Below are positions 1-6,465 of a stretch of DNA of 12,253 nt, one piece after another. Origin of the DNA: Flavobacteriales bacterium (GTDB taxonomy: Bacteria; Bacteroidota; Bacteroidia; Flavobacteriales; Flavobacteriaceae); the NCBI GenBank assembly GCA_027031025.1, contig JALVEJ010000108.1, forward strand, positions 1-12,253. The letters run 5' to 3'. Under the pieces are notes generated by a model that did not search any database, was not told the origin of the DNA, and was given only the letters and a program-made list of their open reading frames with translations. Numbering within the stretch: the first letter of the stretch is position 1; each line of letters starts with the position of its first letter. Both the position numbers and the translations under genes were made by a program.

Positions 1-1104
1 GCGGAAGGCTATGTAAAAGCGTTGTATAAAGACGCCCCGAGCGACCATGCCCCTGCGGCATACCAATATGTATATATTTACAAAGACCATTTAGGCAACA
101 ACCGCCTAAGCTACACGCTAGACCCCGAAACTAACCAAATAAAAATACTCGAAGAAAACCATTATTACCCGTTTGGTTTAAAGCACGGCAACTATAACCA
201 AACCCGCAAAGATGTGAAATACCAAGAGCTAGCCCTAAGCAAAAAAGAAGTCAAACAAGTGGTGCCGGAAGAGGTGAAGTTTAAGTATTTGTATAATAGT
301 AAGGAGTTGCAGGATGAACTCGGTTTAAACACTTACGACTACGGCGCCAGAGTCTATGACCCTGCGGCGCCACGGTTTTGGCAGATAGACCCCGATACTG
401 AAAAATACCAAAACCAAAGTGTCTATATTTATGCGGATGATAATCCTGTAAGGTTAATGGATATTGATGGGAAGGGGACGGAGGATTGGTATGAGAAATT
501 AGATGAGAATGGAAATGGAACTGGAGAAGTTACTTGGTTTGATGGTAGTAATGAAATTGAAGGATATAAACATATCGGTTATGATTATGTAGTTACAAAT
601 ACTGATGTGAACGGCAACCGGACTCAAATAAAATATGATGGCAATACCAAATCATCATATATTTACAATATGGAAACCGGAAAATTTGATTTGTTAAAAA
701 ATTATGATTACTCAGACTTAAATAATTCAAATAAAATAAAATCTTTAGCATATGATAAACTTTTAAATCCAATATTGAGATTTGGCGATCAATTTACAAA
801 ATCACTTATTGGTGGTTTTCAAGGTGCAGGAATAATGGTGTATGAAACATTTGATGGTAACTTTACTCCAGGAGATGAAATAGACCTTATGTCATTGGGT
901 TATAAACCAATAGTCAATTTAAATAGCACGCTAGTTTGGAATAATGGAAAATGGGTACATACGGATTTACATTCTCAAGGAATGGAACATTATGCATCTC
1001 AACAATTAAATGATAGTTATTCTACTTTAAGTAAAATAAATTGGCTTTCCTATCCGCAAAAGGCTAAGAATCTCTGGAAATGGATAACTAAAAAATTAAA
1101 ATAA
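1..1104 (+). CDS. RHS repeat-associated protein, C-terminal part with variable (putative toxin) domain; 5' end outside window
   Basis: The frame is open from the first base, so this is the end of a much larger RHS/YD-repeat protein. Codons 27-157 carry the end of the RHS-associated core: YYPFG, then YDYGAR (about 112-117), FWQIDP, and the YADDNP...DIDG junction (codons 154-157). After the junction the DNA becomes visibly more AT-rich and the protein changes character, as expected for an exchangeable C-terminal tip. Codons 159-190 (TEDWYEK...TWFDGS) resemble the leader seen after Bacteroidota RHS cores. The remaining residues (about 190-367) match no toxin family I recognise, are Gly/aromatic-rich (GGFQGAG) and end in a basic tail. 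RHS proteins generally form a shell that encloses a toxic C-terminal domain delivered to competitors; toxicity here is inferred from architecture only. The residue before the DP-x-x-EKY motif is slightly non-canonical (DPDTEKY). Confidence 0.85.
   Translation, partial: AEGYVKALYKDAPSDHAPAAYQYVYIYKDHLGNNRLSYTLDPETNQIKILEENHYYPFGLKHGNYNQTRKDVKYQELALSKKEVKQVVPEEVKFKYLYNSKELQDELGLNTYDYGARVYDPAAPRFWQIDPDTEKYQNQSVYIYADDNPVRLMDIDGKGTEDWYEKLDENGNGTGEVTWFDGSNEIEGYKHIGYDYVVTNTDVNGNRTQIKYDGNTKSSYIYNMETGKFDLLKNYDYSDLNNSNKIKSLAYDKLLNPILRFGDQFTKSLIGGFQGAGIMVYETFDGNFTPGDEIDLMSLGYKPIVNLNSTLVWNNGKWVHTDLHSQGMEHYASQQLNDSYSTLSKINWLSYPQKAKNLWKWITKKLK
79..468 (+). repeat. RHS core direct repeat, copy 1
   Basis: This segment aligns with 2624-3013 at a constant offset of 2545 bases, with no insertion or deletion visible. 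Identity is high, with only scattered substitutions. The homology begins at TACAAAGACCA and fades at the core/tip junction. Confidence 0.85.
928..981 (+). repeat. Shared block of RHS C-terminal tail, copy 1
   Basis: This 54-bp segment inside the RHS C-terminal domain encodes TLVWNNGKWVHTDLHSQG. It is repeated at 1229-1282 with 5 base differences and no gaps, and marks the homology between the intact tip and the orphan tail. Confidence 0.85.
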
Positions 1105-1105
1105 A

Positions 1106-1222
1106 ATGGATAATAATTTTATAAAAGAATTTGTCCAAATTACATTAACTAATATAGTTGTTTTCATAATTGTTTTTATAATTTATGGGCTGTATTTATT
1201 GTATAAAAAAAGTAAGTTTTGA
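1106..1222 (+). CDS. Small single-pass membrane peptide (38 aa), candidate immunity protein of the upstream RHS tip
   Basis: The ATG lies one base after the RHS stop codon, so it is probably co-translated with the RHS gene. The 38 residues contain one strongly hydrophobic stretch (about residues 12-34, rich in I, V, F and L) preceded by a polar N-terminus and followed by YKKSKF, which predicts one membrane helix with a cytoplasmic basic end. In polymorphic toxin loci the gene directly after the toxin tip normally encodes its immunity protein, and a membrane immunity protein would fit a toxin acting at the inner membrane. That role is inferred from position only. It could instead be a truncated remnant, because its stop is followed in the same frame by the orphan toxin-tail fragment. 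It resembles no family I can name. Confidence 0.45.
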   Translation: MDNNFIKEFVQITLTNIVVFIIVFIIYGLYLLYKKSKF

Positions 1223-1429
1223 GTTGTTACCCTAGTTTGGAATAATGGGAAATGGATACATACGAATTTATATTCTCAAGGAAATCAAGCTTTTTTCAAG
1301 GAATATACGAAAAGTCTCATAGCAATTACACCTTCTTCTAAAATAAAAATGGTTAAGAATAAATATATAAATATGGGGATTATATCTATATTAAAAAAGA
1401 AGGCTACTAATTGGATCGATAATCATTAA
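1223..1429 (+). pseudogene. Orphan RHS C-terminal tail fragment (no start codon)
   Basis: This 68-codon open stretch has no plausible start at its beginning and follows an in-frame TGA. Its first part (1229-1282) aligns without gaps to 928-981 of the RHS gene, with 49 of 54 bases identical by hand count. The encoded peptides share TLVWNNGKW-x-HT-x-L-x-SQG. After this block the two tails diverge, but both end in a Lys/Trp-containing segment just before a stop. This is the expected appearance of a displaced 'orphan' C-terminal module left behind when an RHS tip was replaced. It is probably untranslated in this state, though recombination through the shared block could restore it to the end of the RHS gene. 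Confidence 0.7.
1229..1282 (+). repeat. Shared block of RHS C-terminal tail, copy 2 (orphan)
   Basis: This is the second copy of the 928-981 block, encoding TLVWNNGKWIHTNLYSQG. Three of 18 residues differ from the first copy. Most base differences are single substitutions, so the copies are clearly homologous rather than similar by composition. Confidence 0.85.
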
Positions 1430-1453
1430 TTCATTTTTTATATAATATCAATT

Positions 1454-1639
1454 ATGGATTATATTATGTTTTTTTTGAGGGAGTTATTATTAACATATAC
1501 TGGCCAAGTTATAAGGTGGTTGTTTTTTAGAGGAAAACGTAGTTTTAAGGATTTAGAAAAAGATTATTATTTAAATTGGTGTATCAGTATAATTTTTTTT
1601 ATTGTATTAGGGTATATTATTTATTTCCTATCTGGATAA
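1454..1639 (+). CDS. Small membrane protein (61 aa), candidate immunity partner of the orphan RHS tail
   Basis: The ATG at 1454 follows the orphan tail by 24 bases. The protein has a hydrophobic N-terminal segment (MFFLRELLL), a central basic/polar part (IRWLFFRGKRSFKDLEKDYY) and a clear C-terminal membrane helix (about residues 43-59, WCISIIFFIVLGYIIYF). I do not recognise a named family with certainty, although small proteins of this layout occur near Bacteroidota polymorphic toxins. Position directly after a toxin-tail fragment suggests it was, or is, the cognate immunity gene of that displaced tip. Keeping an immunity gene after its toxin has been displaced would still protect the cell from siblings carrying the old toxin. 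A second overlapping frame (1576-1794) has no protein-like features and looks spurious. Confidence 0.5.
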   Translation: MDYIMFFLRELLLTYTGQVIRWLFFRGKRSFKDLEKDYYLNWCISIIFFIVLGYIIYFLSG

Positions 1640-1893
1640 AAGGAAAACAATCTATGTTTGTGCCCAGCTCCGTCGGTGTCTCCGCCACCGACGGCACTTT
1701 TTATATGCTAAACATTAACACAAAGAAAAACATAAATTACAAAGTAATTGAAAATCAAAATCTTACCTCAAAAAGTAAGAAAAAACGCTTGTAGTCAGCG
1801 GTCTTTACCCCCGCCATACGAAGGTTTTCCGTAAATTTCAAGTTTTTAGAAGGTTAAAATTGAGAAAGAATTTTTAAATTATAAAAATATCAC
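1640..1893. other. Intergenic region before the toxin-antitoxin pair
   Basis: Apart from the hairpin at 1670-1694 this AT-rich stretch holds no credible gene. A GC-richer patch at about 1796-1832 (around TCAGCGGTCTTTACCCCCG) stands out and may be a relic of other DNA. No family was recognised. Confidence 0.4.
1670..1694 (+). terminator. GC-rich perfect hairpin followed by T run; possible terminator or dispersed hairpin repeat
   Basis: CCGTCGGTG (1670-1678) and CACCGACGG (1686-1694) form a perfect 9-bp stem around a 7-base loop, and five T residues follow at 1698-1702. It stands out in very AT-rich surroundings just after the 61-aa membrane protein gene. It could act as a rho-independent terminator for the RHS operon. 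Because the arms are so GC-rich and local, it may alternatively be a copy of a dispersed palindromic element. Confidence 0.5.
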
Positions 1894-1901
1894 TAAATTT
1901 G
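1894..1901 (+). promoter_or_regulatory. Bacteroidota -7 promoter element for the toxin-antitoxin operon
   Basis: TAAATTTG matches the Bacteroidota -7 consensus TAnnTTTG. It lies 18 bases before the antitoxin ATG, which would give a short leader. No convincing -33 TTG is present at the usual spacing. Confidence 0.45.
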
Positions 1902-1919
1902 TAATAAATATTTTGAAAT

Positions 1920-2150
1920 ATGGATTTACAGGCACGCAAACTTAATATAATCGAATATTTGATTGGATTGACAGATGAAACCGTTTTTAATGTTATAGAA
2001 AAAATTATTAACGAATCAAAAAATGCGTCTGCTAATAAATCTTTTACACAACAAGAATTAATTGAAAGAGCTCTGAAATCCAATCAAGACTATCAGTCTG
2101 GTAATATTATAGATCAAAAACAATTAGAAGCCGAATCAAAGCATTGGTAA
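1920..2150 (+). CDS. Type II antitoxin of a RelE/ParE-type module
   Basis: This 76-residue acidic/polar protein starts MDLQARKLNIIEYLIGLTDE, typical of Bacteroidota antitoxins that precede a RelE/ParE toxin. The N-terminal half is presumably a helical dimerisation/DNA-binding part. The C-terminal half, with the QQELIERALKSNQDY segment and a trailing acidic tail, would wrap around the toxin. It would neutralise the toxin encoded 6 bases downstream and repress its own operon, as is usual for the family. The start ATG is preceded at a suitable distance by a -7 promoter box. The assignment rests on residue pattern, size and gene order. The DNA-binding fold is not obvious by eye. Confidence 0.75.
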   Translation: MDLQARKLNIIEYLIGLTDETVFNVIEKIINESKNASANKSFTQQELIERALKSNQDYQSGNIIDQKQLEAESKHW

Positions 2151-2156
2151 CATAAC

Positions 2157-2477
2157 ATGAAAATTGTTTGGTCAGATTTTGCAACTTCAGAGCTAAAAGA
2201 TATTTTTAGGTATTATAAATCTGTTGCTGGAAAGAAAAATGCACATAAGTTAATTGACAGTATTTTTAAATCAACAAGACAACTTATTAAATATCCTGAT
2301 TCAGGACAAATTGAAGAATCGCTCAAAGAACTTAATGAGGGGCATAGGTATTTAGTAACTTCAAATTACAAAATTATTTATAAGAAAATAAAAGAAGGTA
2401 TATTGATAACTGATGTTTTTGACACTAGACAAAATCCGACAAAAATAAATAATCCTAAACGGAAGTCAGGAAAGTAA
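2157..2477 (+). CDS. Type II toxin, RelE/ParE family
   Basis: This 106-residue basic protein carries the RelE/ParE pattern: W-S-x-x-A in the first ten residues, a helical hairpin with DIFRYYKSVAGKKNAHKLIDSI, LIKYPDSGQ in the middle, then HRYLVTSNYKIIYKK and ITDVFDTRQNP at the end of the beta sheet. RelE members cleave ribosome-bound mRNA and ParE members poison gyrase; the sequence alone does not say which applies here. It starts 6 bases after the antitoxin stop, so the pair is an operon. The length is normal (about 90-110), with an extra Lys-rich end (KRKSGK). The pair sits between two RHS core repeats, inside the variable island. Confidence 0.88.
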   Translation: MKIVWSDFATSELKDIFRYYKSVAGKKNAHKLIDSIFKSTRQLIKYPDSGQIEESLKELNEGHRYLVTSNYKIIYKKIKEGILITDVFDTRQNPTKINNPKRKSGK

Positions 2478-2538
2478 TTATAAAAGAATTCTACCTTTAC
2501 TATACATTGTACAGACATGTTAAGTTTCTTAAAATGAA

Positions 2539-2619
2539 CTTTCAACTTTTTACTTTCAATCCCGCTCCCCGAATCGAACGTCGGGGTCACGGGATGTCGC
2601 TTATGTTCCACTTTCAACT
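2539..2619. repeat. Hairpin-containing segment flanked by 9-bp direct repeats
   Basis: CTTTCAACT occurs at 2539-2547 and again at 2611-2619. Between them is an imperfect GC-rich hairpin: CCCCGA (2567-2572) pairs with TCGGGG (2581-2586), and an outer TCCCG (2560-2564) pairs with CGGGA (2590-2594). The segment abuts the point where homology to the RHS core begins. It may be a small inserted palindromic element with a target duplication, or a chance pair of short repeats. Confidence 0.35.
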
Positions 2620-2620
2620 C

Positions 2621-3016
2621 AATTACAAAGACCACCAAGGCAACAACCGCCTAAGCTACACGCTAGACCCCGAAACCAACCAAATAAAAATACTCGAAGA
2701 AAACCATTATTACCCGTTTGGTTTAAAACACGGCAATTACAACGCCATACGCAAAGACGTCAAATACAAAGAACAAGCTGCGAGCAAAAAAGAAGTCAAA
2801 CAAGTAGTGCCGGAGGCGGTGAGGTTTAAGTATTTGTATAATGGTAAAGAGTTGCAGGATGAACTCAGCTTAAACATTTACGACTACGGCGCTAGAACAT
2901 ACGACCATGCGGCGCCACATTTTTGGCAGGTTGACCCTTTGGCGGAGAAATACCACAACCAGAGTGTTTATGTGTATGCGGATGATAATCCGGTGTTTTT
3001 TGAGGATATAAATTGA
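2621..3016 (+). pseudogene. Truncated RHS core fragment without toxin domain
   Basis: From about codon YKDHQGNN this frame is nearly identical to the core of the upstream RHS protein, including YYPFG, YDYGAR, FWQVDPLAEKY and YVYADDNP. It has no RHS repeats before it: upstream in-frame codons (from 2507) encode unrelated low-complexity sequence across a hairpin. It also lacks a C-terminal domain. The frame ends EDIN followed by TGA, exactly at the DIDG junction where the first copy continues into its toxin. It is therefore a core remnant that has lost both ends, and an expressed protein is unlikely. Its FWQVDPLAEKY motif is closer to the usual consensus than that of the upstream copy. It ends 9 bases from the convergent acetyltransferase-like gene. 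Confidence 0.8.
2624..3013 (+). repeat. RHS core direct repeat, copy 2
   Basis: This is the second copy of the 79-468 segment in the same orientation. Homologous recombination between the copies would delete about 2.5 kb, carrying the RHS tip, both small membrane genes and the toxin-antitoxin pair. Confidence 0.85.
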
Positions 3017-3025
3017 ATTATCTAC

Positions 3026-4147
3026 TCATAAAATATCCTTAATCCAAGTGCGACGACGTTTATGCTGCCGGTGTTCATAATTTTTCCAGTTGGCAATCAC
3101 GTTGTGATTATCTTCAAAAACGCCGGTGGTTTCAATATCTTTTATCCCGTTAGACAACATAGCATTATGAAGCGCATCAAACAACATGACGGCAACGCCT
3201 TTTGAATCATACTCCGGAATAACACCGGTTAATAAAGTGTCGATTATTTTCGGATGTTTCATCGCTTTCATAATGTGATACCAACCGAAAGGCAACAATT
3301 TGCCATTGGCTTTTTTCATGCCTTCGGAAAGGGATGGCATAGCAATCAAAAAACCGACAATTTTATCCTTATCCTTGACAAAAAATGTAAACTTAGGATC
3401 TAAAACATTAAAATACTTATTTTTATAATAATTTTTCAAATCGTCATCCAATTCAATAACGTATGGCAAATGCGCAAAAGCTTTATTCAAGATTTGAAAA
3501 GCCACATCGGCGTATGATTTAAGTTCTTTTTTGTTTTTAGGCGAAAAAACTTCATAGCCGAAACGGCGTTTGAGCAATTTGGCGCCACGTTCGCCTTTCT
3601 TAACCGGCTCATCGGTTAATTTCAGATGAAATTCCACCCAATCGTTTTCTTTTTCAAAACCGTATTTCTGCATCAATGTTTTGTAGTATGGCAAATGATA
3701 TACCGACGCAATGGAAGGCAATTCTTCAAACCCTTCAATCAGCATACCTTGGGTGTCCAAATTGGTAAAACCCAAAGGCCCGTGTGCTTTTTGCATGCCT
3801 TTTTCTTTGAGCCAAGCCATAGCCGTATCCATCAACAAACGAAAGGCTTTTTCGTCATTATAAGTTTCCAAACCAACCAAGCGTCCGTATTTTTGCCCGG
3901 TTTTTTCATTATATTTATGATTAATGGCTGCTGCAATCCGCCCAACCGGTCGCTCTTTCCAATAAACTACCCATTTTTGCAAATCGACAAAATTTAAGGC
4001 AGGATGTTGCGTCCACATTTTTTTTTCATCGGATTTGATAGGGGGAATCCAATATGGATTGTTTTTATATAAAACGTAAGGAAAATTGACAAAATCTTTA
4101 AAAACTTTGGCAGAATCAGCCGGTTTAATCTCATATTTTGATGCCAT
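3026..4147 (-). CDS. GNAT-like N-acetyltransferase-fold protein (YghO-type)
   Basis: This 373-residue soluble protein starts MASKYEIKPADSAKVFKDFV and has no signal peptide or membrane segment. The early part carries PYVLYKNNPYWIPP (about 23-36) and PVGRIAAAIN (67-76). The diagnostic stretch GPLGFTNLD...GMLIEGFEELP lies at about 123-144, and a second acyltransferase-like half (KDKIVGFLIAMPS, about 260-272) ends with GVFEDNHNVIANWKNY (342-357). This layout matches a conserved Bacteroidota family usually labelled GNAT N-acetyltransferase and related to YghO; the acyl acceptor is unknown to me. The name 'GTP cyclohydrolase' sometimes attached to such proteins is not supported by the sequence. It stands alone, convergent with the RHS fragment and divergent from the M1 peptidase gene. 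The start is the ATG just below an AT-rich leader. Confidence 0.75.
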   Translation of the reverse strand: MASKYEIKPADSAKVFKDFVNFPYVLYKNNPYWIPPIKSDEKKMWTQHPALNFVDLQKWVVYWKERPVGRIAAAINHKYNEKTGQKYGRLVGLETYNDEKAFRLLMDTAMAWLKEKGMQKAHGPLGFTNLDTQGMLIEGFEELPSIASVYHLPYYKTLMQKYGFEKENDWVEFHLKLTDEPVKKGERGAKLLKRRFGYEVFSPKNKKELKSYADVAFQILNKAFAHLPYVIELDDDLKNYYKNKYFNVLDPKFTFFVKDKDKIVGFLIAMPSLSEGMKKANGKLLPFGWYHIMKAMKHPKIIDTLLTGVIPEYDSKGVAVMLFDALHNAMLSNGIKDIETTGVFEDNHNVIANWKNYEHRQHKRRRTWIKDIL

Positions 4148-4248
4148 ACACTTATGTTTGTTTGAAAAAAGTAAAAGTATAAAATTATTTTTTAATTGAA
4201 AATGAATTTTTTTTTAGTAGATTTACACTTTCAATAAAAGATTGACAG

Positions 4249-4256
4249 CAAAAGTA
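4249..4256 (-). promoter_or_regulatory. Possible -7 element for the acetyltransferase-like gene
   Basis: Read on the minus strand this is TACTTTTG, a full match to TAnnTTTG. It would leave a leader of about 95 bases before the ATG at 4147. A nearer near-match (TACTTTTA, 4172-4179 minus) is an alternative. Neither has a clear -33 TTG. Confidence 0.3.
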
Positions 4257-4321
4257 TAAAAATTTTTACTTTATATTCTTTATTGATGAGAAAAATGAAA
4301 TAAGTTACAAAACAAATTCTT

Positions 4322-6244
4322 ATGAAGACCTTATTATATTTATTTTTATTCAGCATTACAGGCGCTTTGCATGCGCAATTTGTAGAAAAGCCTTTTAAGA
4401 AACTCGTTGAAAATGAACGTGCTGCGGCTTTAAAACGCCTGTTGAAACAGCCCTTGGCCAATACCGGAAATTATGATGTCAAATTTCATCGGTTAGTCCT
4501 AAACCCTTCATTATCAAGTCGTTATTTGTCAGGAGAAGTTACGACATATTTTGTGCCTAATCAATCTATGAATACGATGGAATTTGATTTTAATACGCAA
4601 ATGATCGTCAATAATGTCGTGTGGCACAATCAGAATTTGAGTTTTTCTCAAACCAATAACCGGTTGATTATCAACTTTTCACAAGCGCGACCTTCCGGTG
4701 TTTTAGATTCCGTAAAAGTCTCTTATCAAGGCACGGTGCCAAATACCGGTTTAGATTCATACACTTTAACCACGCACGGCAATAATGTCCCGGTTTTATG
4801 GACGCTTTCCGAGCCTTATGGCGCCCGCGACTGGTGGCCCTGTAAGCAAGATTTGAATGATAAAATCGATTCAATTGATGTGATTATCAACTATCCACAA
4901 ACTGCCGGGGGGCAAACCATGACTGCCGTTTCCAACGGTTTGTTAATGAGTGAATCTATCAATGGAAGCACTAAAACATCGGTATGGCAACACCGCTATC
5001 CGATTGCAGCTTATCTAGTAGCTTTTGCCATTACCAATTATACCAAATATACAGTCAATGCCGGCACCACGCAAGCATTCCCCATTGACAATTATCCTTA
5101 TCCGGAAAATTTAGCCGATGCTCAATATTATGCGCCATCGCATCTGCAAGTGATGAATTATTTTGAAAACACGTTCGGACCTTATCCGTTTAATCAGGAA
5201 AAATACGGGCAAATACAATTTGGCTGGGGCGGCGGTATGGAACATCAAACCGCTACATTTATCGTTAACTACGAACGTTGGCTGGTCGCTCACGAACTGG
5301 CGCACCAATGGTTTGGCGATGCTGTTACTTGCGGGTCATGGCACGATATCTGGCTTAATGAAGGTTTTGCGACTTACAGTGAAGCTTTGACCCGTGAAGC
5401 CCTCGACGGACAAGCCGCTTTTGATTACTGGAAAGATTATGTAGTTAGTGATATTATTTCTGAACCCGATGGTTCGGTTTATGTGCAAGATACTACCGAT
5501 GTGTGGCGTATTTTTAACGGGCGTTTATCTTATAACAAAGGCGCTATGGTACTCAATATGCTACGGGTTAAATTGGGCGATAATAATTTTTTTCAAGCTA
5601 TCAGAAATTATTTAAACAACTATAAATTTCAATATGCCTTAACGCCGGATTTACGCCAGGAATTTGAAGCACAATCGGGTCAAAACTTAACGGAATTTTT
5701 TAACGATTGGATTTACGGAGAAGGTTATCCCACTTATACCATAATGGTGACCCGTATAGGTAGTGGGCTGTATGATGTCCAAGTTAACCAAATATCTTCG
5801 CATCCTTCGGTTGGTTTTTTTGAAATGACTTTGCCATTCAAATTTACCGACAATGCCGGACATGCCTATGAAACTTTATTGGATAATACAAGTAACGGAC
5901 AGCATTTTATTGTCAATACCGGTTTTGAAGTAACAAATGTATTCTTTGACCCGCACTATGATTTAATCAAAGGACCAACAACACTTAATACGGTTTTAGC
6001 AGTCAATATTATAAATGACGATAAAATTGACCTGTTTCCCAACCCTGCACAAAGTTTTTTAAAAATTAAAAATGACGGGATAAGTGTTAAAAAAGTTAGT
6101 TTTTTAACGATAAACGGACGGGAATTCCTTTCGATAAAAGATCATTTTCATAATATTGATGTTAATCGGTTGCCCAAAGGTCTTTATGTGGTCAAAATTG
6201 AAACGGATAAAGGCATATATGTCAAAAAAATGCTAAAAAAGTAG
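4322..6244 (+). CDS. Secreted M1-family zinc aminopeptidase with T9SS sorting domain
   Basis: This 640-residue exported metallopeptidase has a signal peptide in the first 18 residues (MKTLLYLFLFSITGALHA), followed by the N-terminal beta domain. The catalytic domain shows GGGMEHQ (303-309), the M1 substrate-binding loop equivalent to GAMEN. The zinc motif HELAH (324-328) is paired with Glu347 in NEGFATY, giving HExxH-x18-E. Tyr404 (RLSYNKGAM) fits the transition-state-stabilising tyrosine. M1 enzymes remove N-terminal amino acids from peptides. The last 78 or so residues, from about 563 with DLFPNPAQ (570-577) to the terminal KGIYVKKMLKK, form a type A T9SS C-terminal domain. The enzyme should therefore cross the outer membrane and be released or surface-attached after cleavage. 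The large helical C-terminal domain of longer M1 enzymes is absent. It is monocistronic and divergent from the acetyltransferase-like gene. Confidence 0.92.
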   Translation: MKTLLYLFLFSITGALHAQFVEKPFKKLVENERAAALKRLLKQPLANTGNYDVKFHRLVLNPSLSSRYLSGEVTTYFVPNQSMNTMEFDFNTQMIVNNVVWHNQNLSFSQTNNRLIINFSQARPSGVLDSVKVSYQGTVPNTGLDSYTLTTHGNNVPVLWTLSEPYGARDWWPCKQDLNDKIDSIDVIINYPQTAGGQTMTAVSNGLLMSESINGSTKTSVWQHRYPIAAYLVAFAITNYTKYTVNAGTTQAFPIDNYPYPENLADAQYYAPSHLQVMNYFENTFGPYPFNQEKYGQIQFGWGGGMEHQTATFIVNYERWLVAHELAHQWFGDAVTCGSWHDIWLNEGFATYSEALTREALDGQAAFDYWKDYVVSDIISEPDGSVYVQDTTDVWRIFNGRLSYNKGAMVLNMLRVKLGDNNFFQAIRNYLNNYKFQYALTPDLRQEFEAQSGQNLTEFFNDWIYGEGYPTYTIMVTRIGSGLYDVQVNQISSHPSVGFFEMTLPFKFTDNAGHAYETLLDNTSNGQHFIVNTGFEVTNVFFDPHYDLIKGPTTLNTVLAVNIINDDKIDLFPNPAQSFLKIKNDGISVKKVSFLTINGREFLSIKDHFHNIDVNRLPKGLYVVKIETDKGIYVKKMLKK

Positions 6245-6465
6245 GCTTAAATCAATGAAAATTAAATTCTTAATTTCTCAGATGAGAAGTTAGAAAGTAG
6301 AAATTAGAAGTTGAGAAATCTCAAACGGAATTGACTTGTGACTTGTCCTGAAATAGGCTGACCCGGAAAGTCAACAATAATCAGCACGAGGCAAATAAAA
6401 CCATAAAAGTTATTAAAGTCTTAATGATCTTAATGCCTTAATGGTTCATTATAAATTCCATTTAT
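6245..6465. repeat. Intergenic patchwork of short tandem repeats and palindromes
   Basis: No gene is visible. The segment holds a purine-rich tandem stretch (6284-6317, variants of GTTAGAA/GTAGAA/ATTAGAA), a small palindrome TTGAGA-AA-TCTCAA (6311-6324), and four 8-9 bp units beginning TTAA (6413-6445: TTAAAGTC, TTAATGATC, TTAATGCC, TTAATGGT). Between them, TGTCCTGAAATAGGCTGACC (about 6344-6363) resembles the terminus of some Bacteroidota IS3-like elements and may be an IS relic; no partner end or transposase is present. Confidence 0.45.

Noticed and set aside
1576..1794. 72-codon open frame overlapping the 61-aa membrane protein and the hairpin
   Set aside because: It runs in another frame across the GC-rich palindrome, has no protein-like composition, and the overlapped frame is the better candidate.
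2507..2620. Upstream extension of the truncated RHS core to an ATG-like start
   Set aside because: These codons cross a hairpin and repeats and have no RHS character, so they are probably not part of a real protein.
3626..3997. 123-codon plus-strand frame inside the acetyltransferase-like gene
   Set aside because: It is the antisense shadow of a conserved coding sequence, with Phe/His/Gln-rich composition and no recognisable motif.
4201..4300. E. coli-type -35 TTGACA (4242-4247) for the M1 peptidase gene
   Set aside because: No -10 or -7 element lies at a suitable distance, and the phylum uses a different consensus, so it was not annotated.
6413..6445. Possible CRISPR-like spacing of TTAATG units
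   Set aside because: The units are 8-9 bp with no spacers, so this is a simple tandem repeat.
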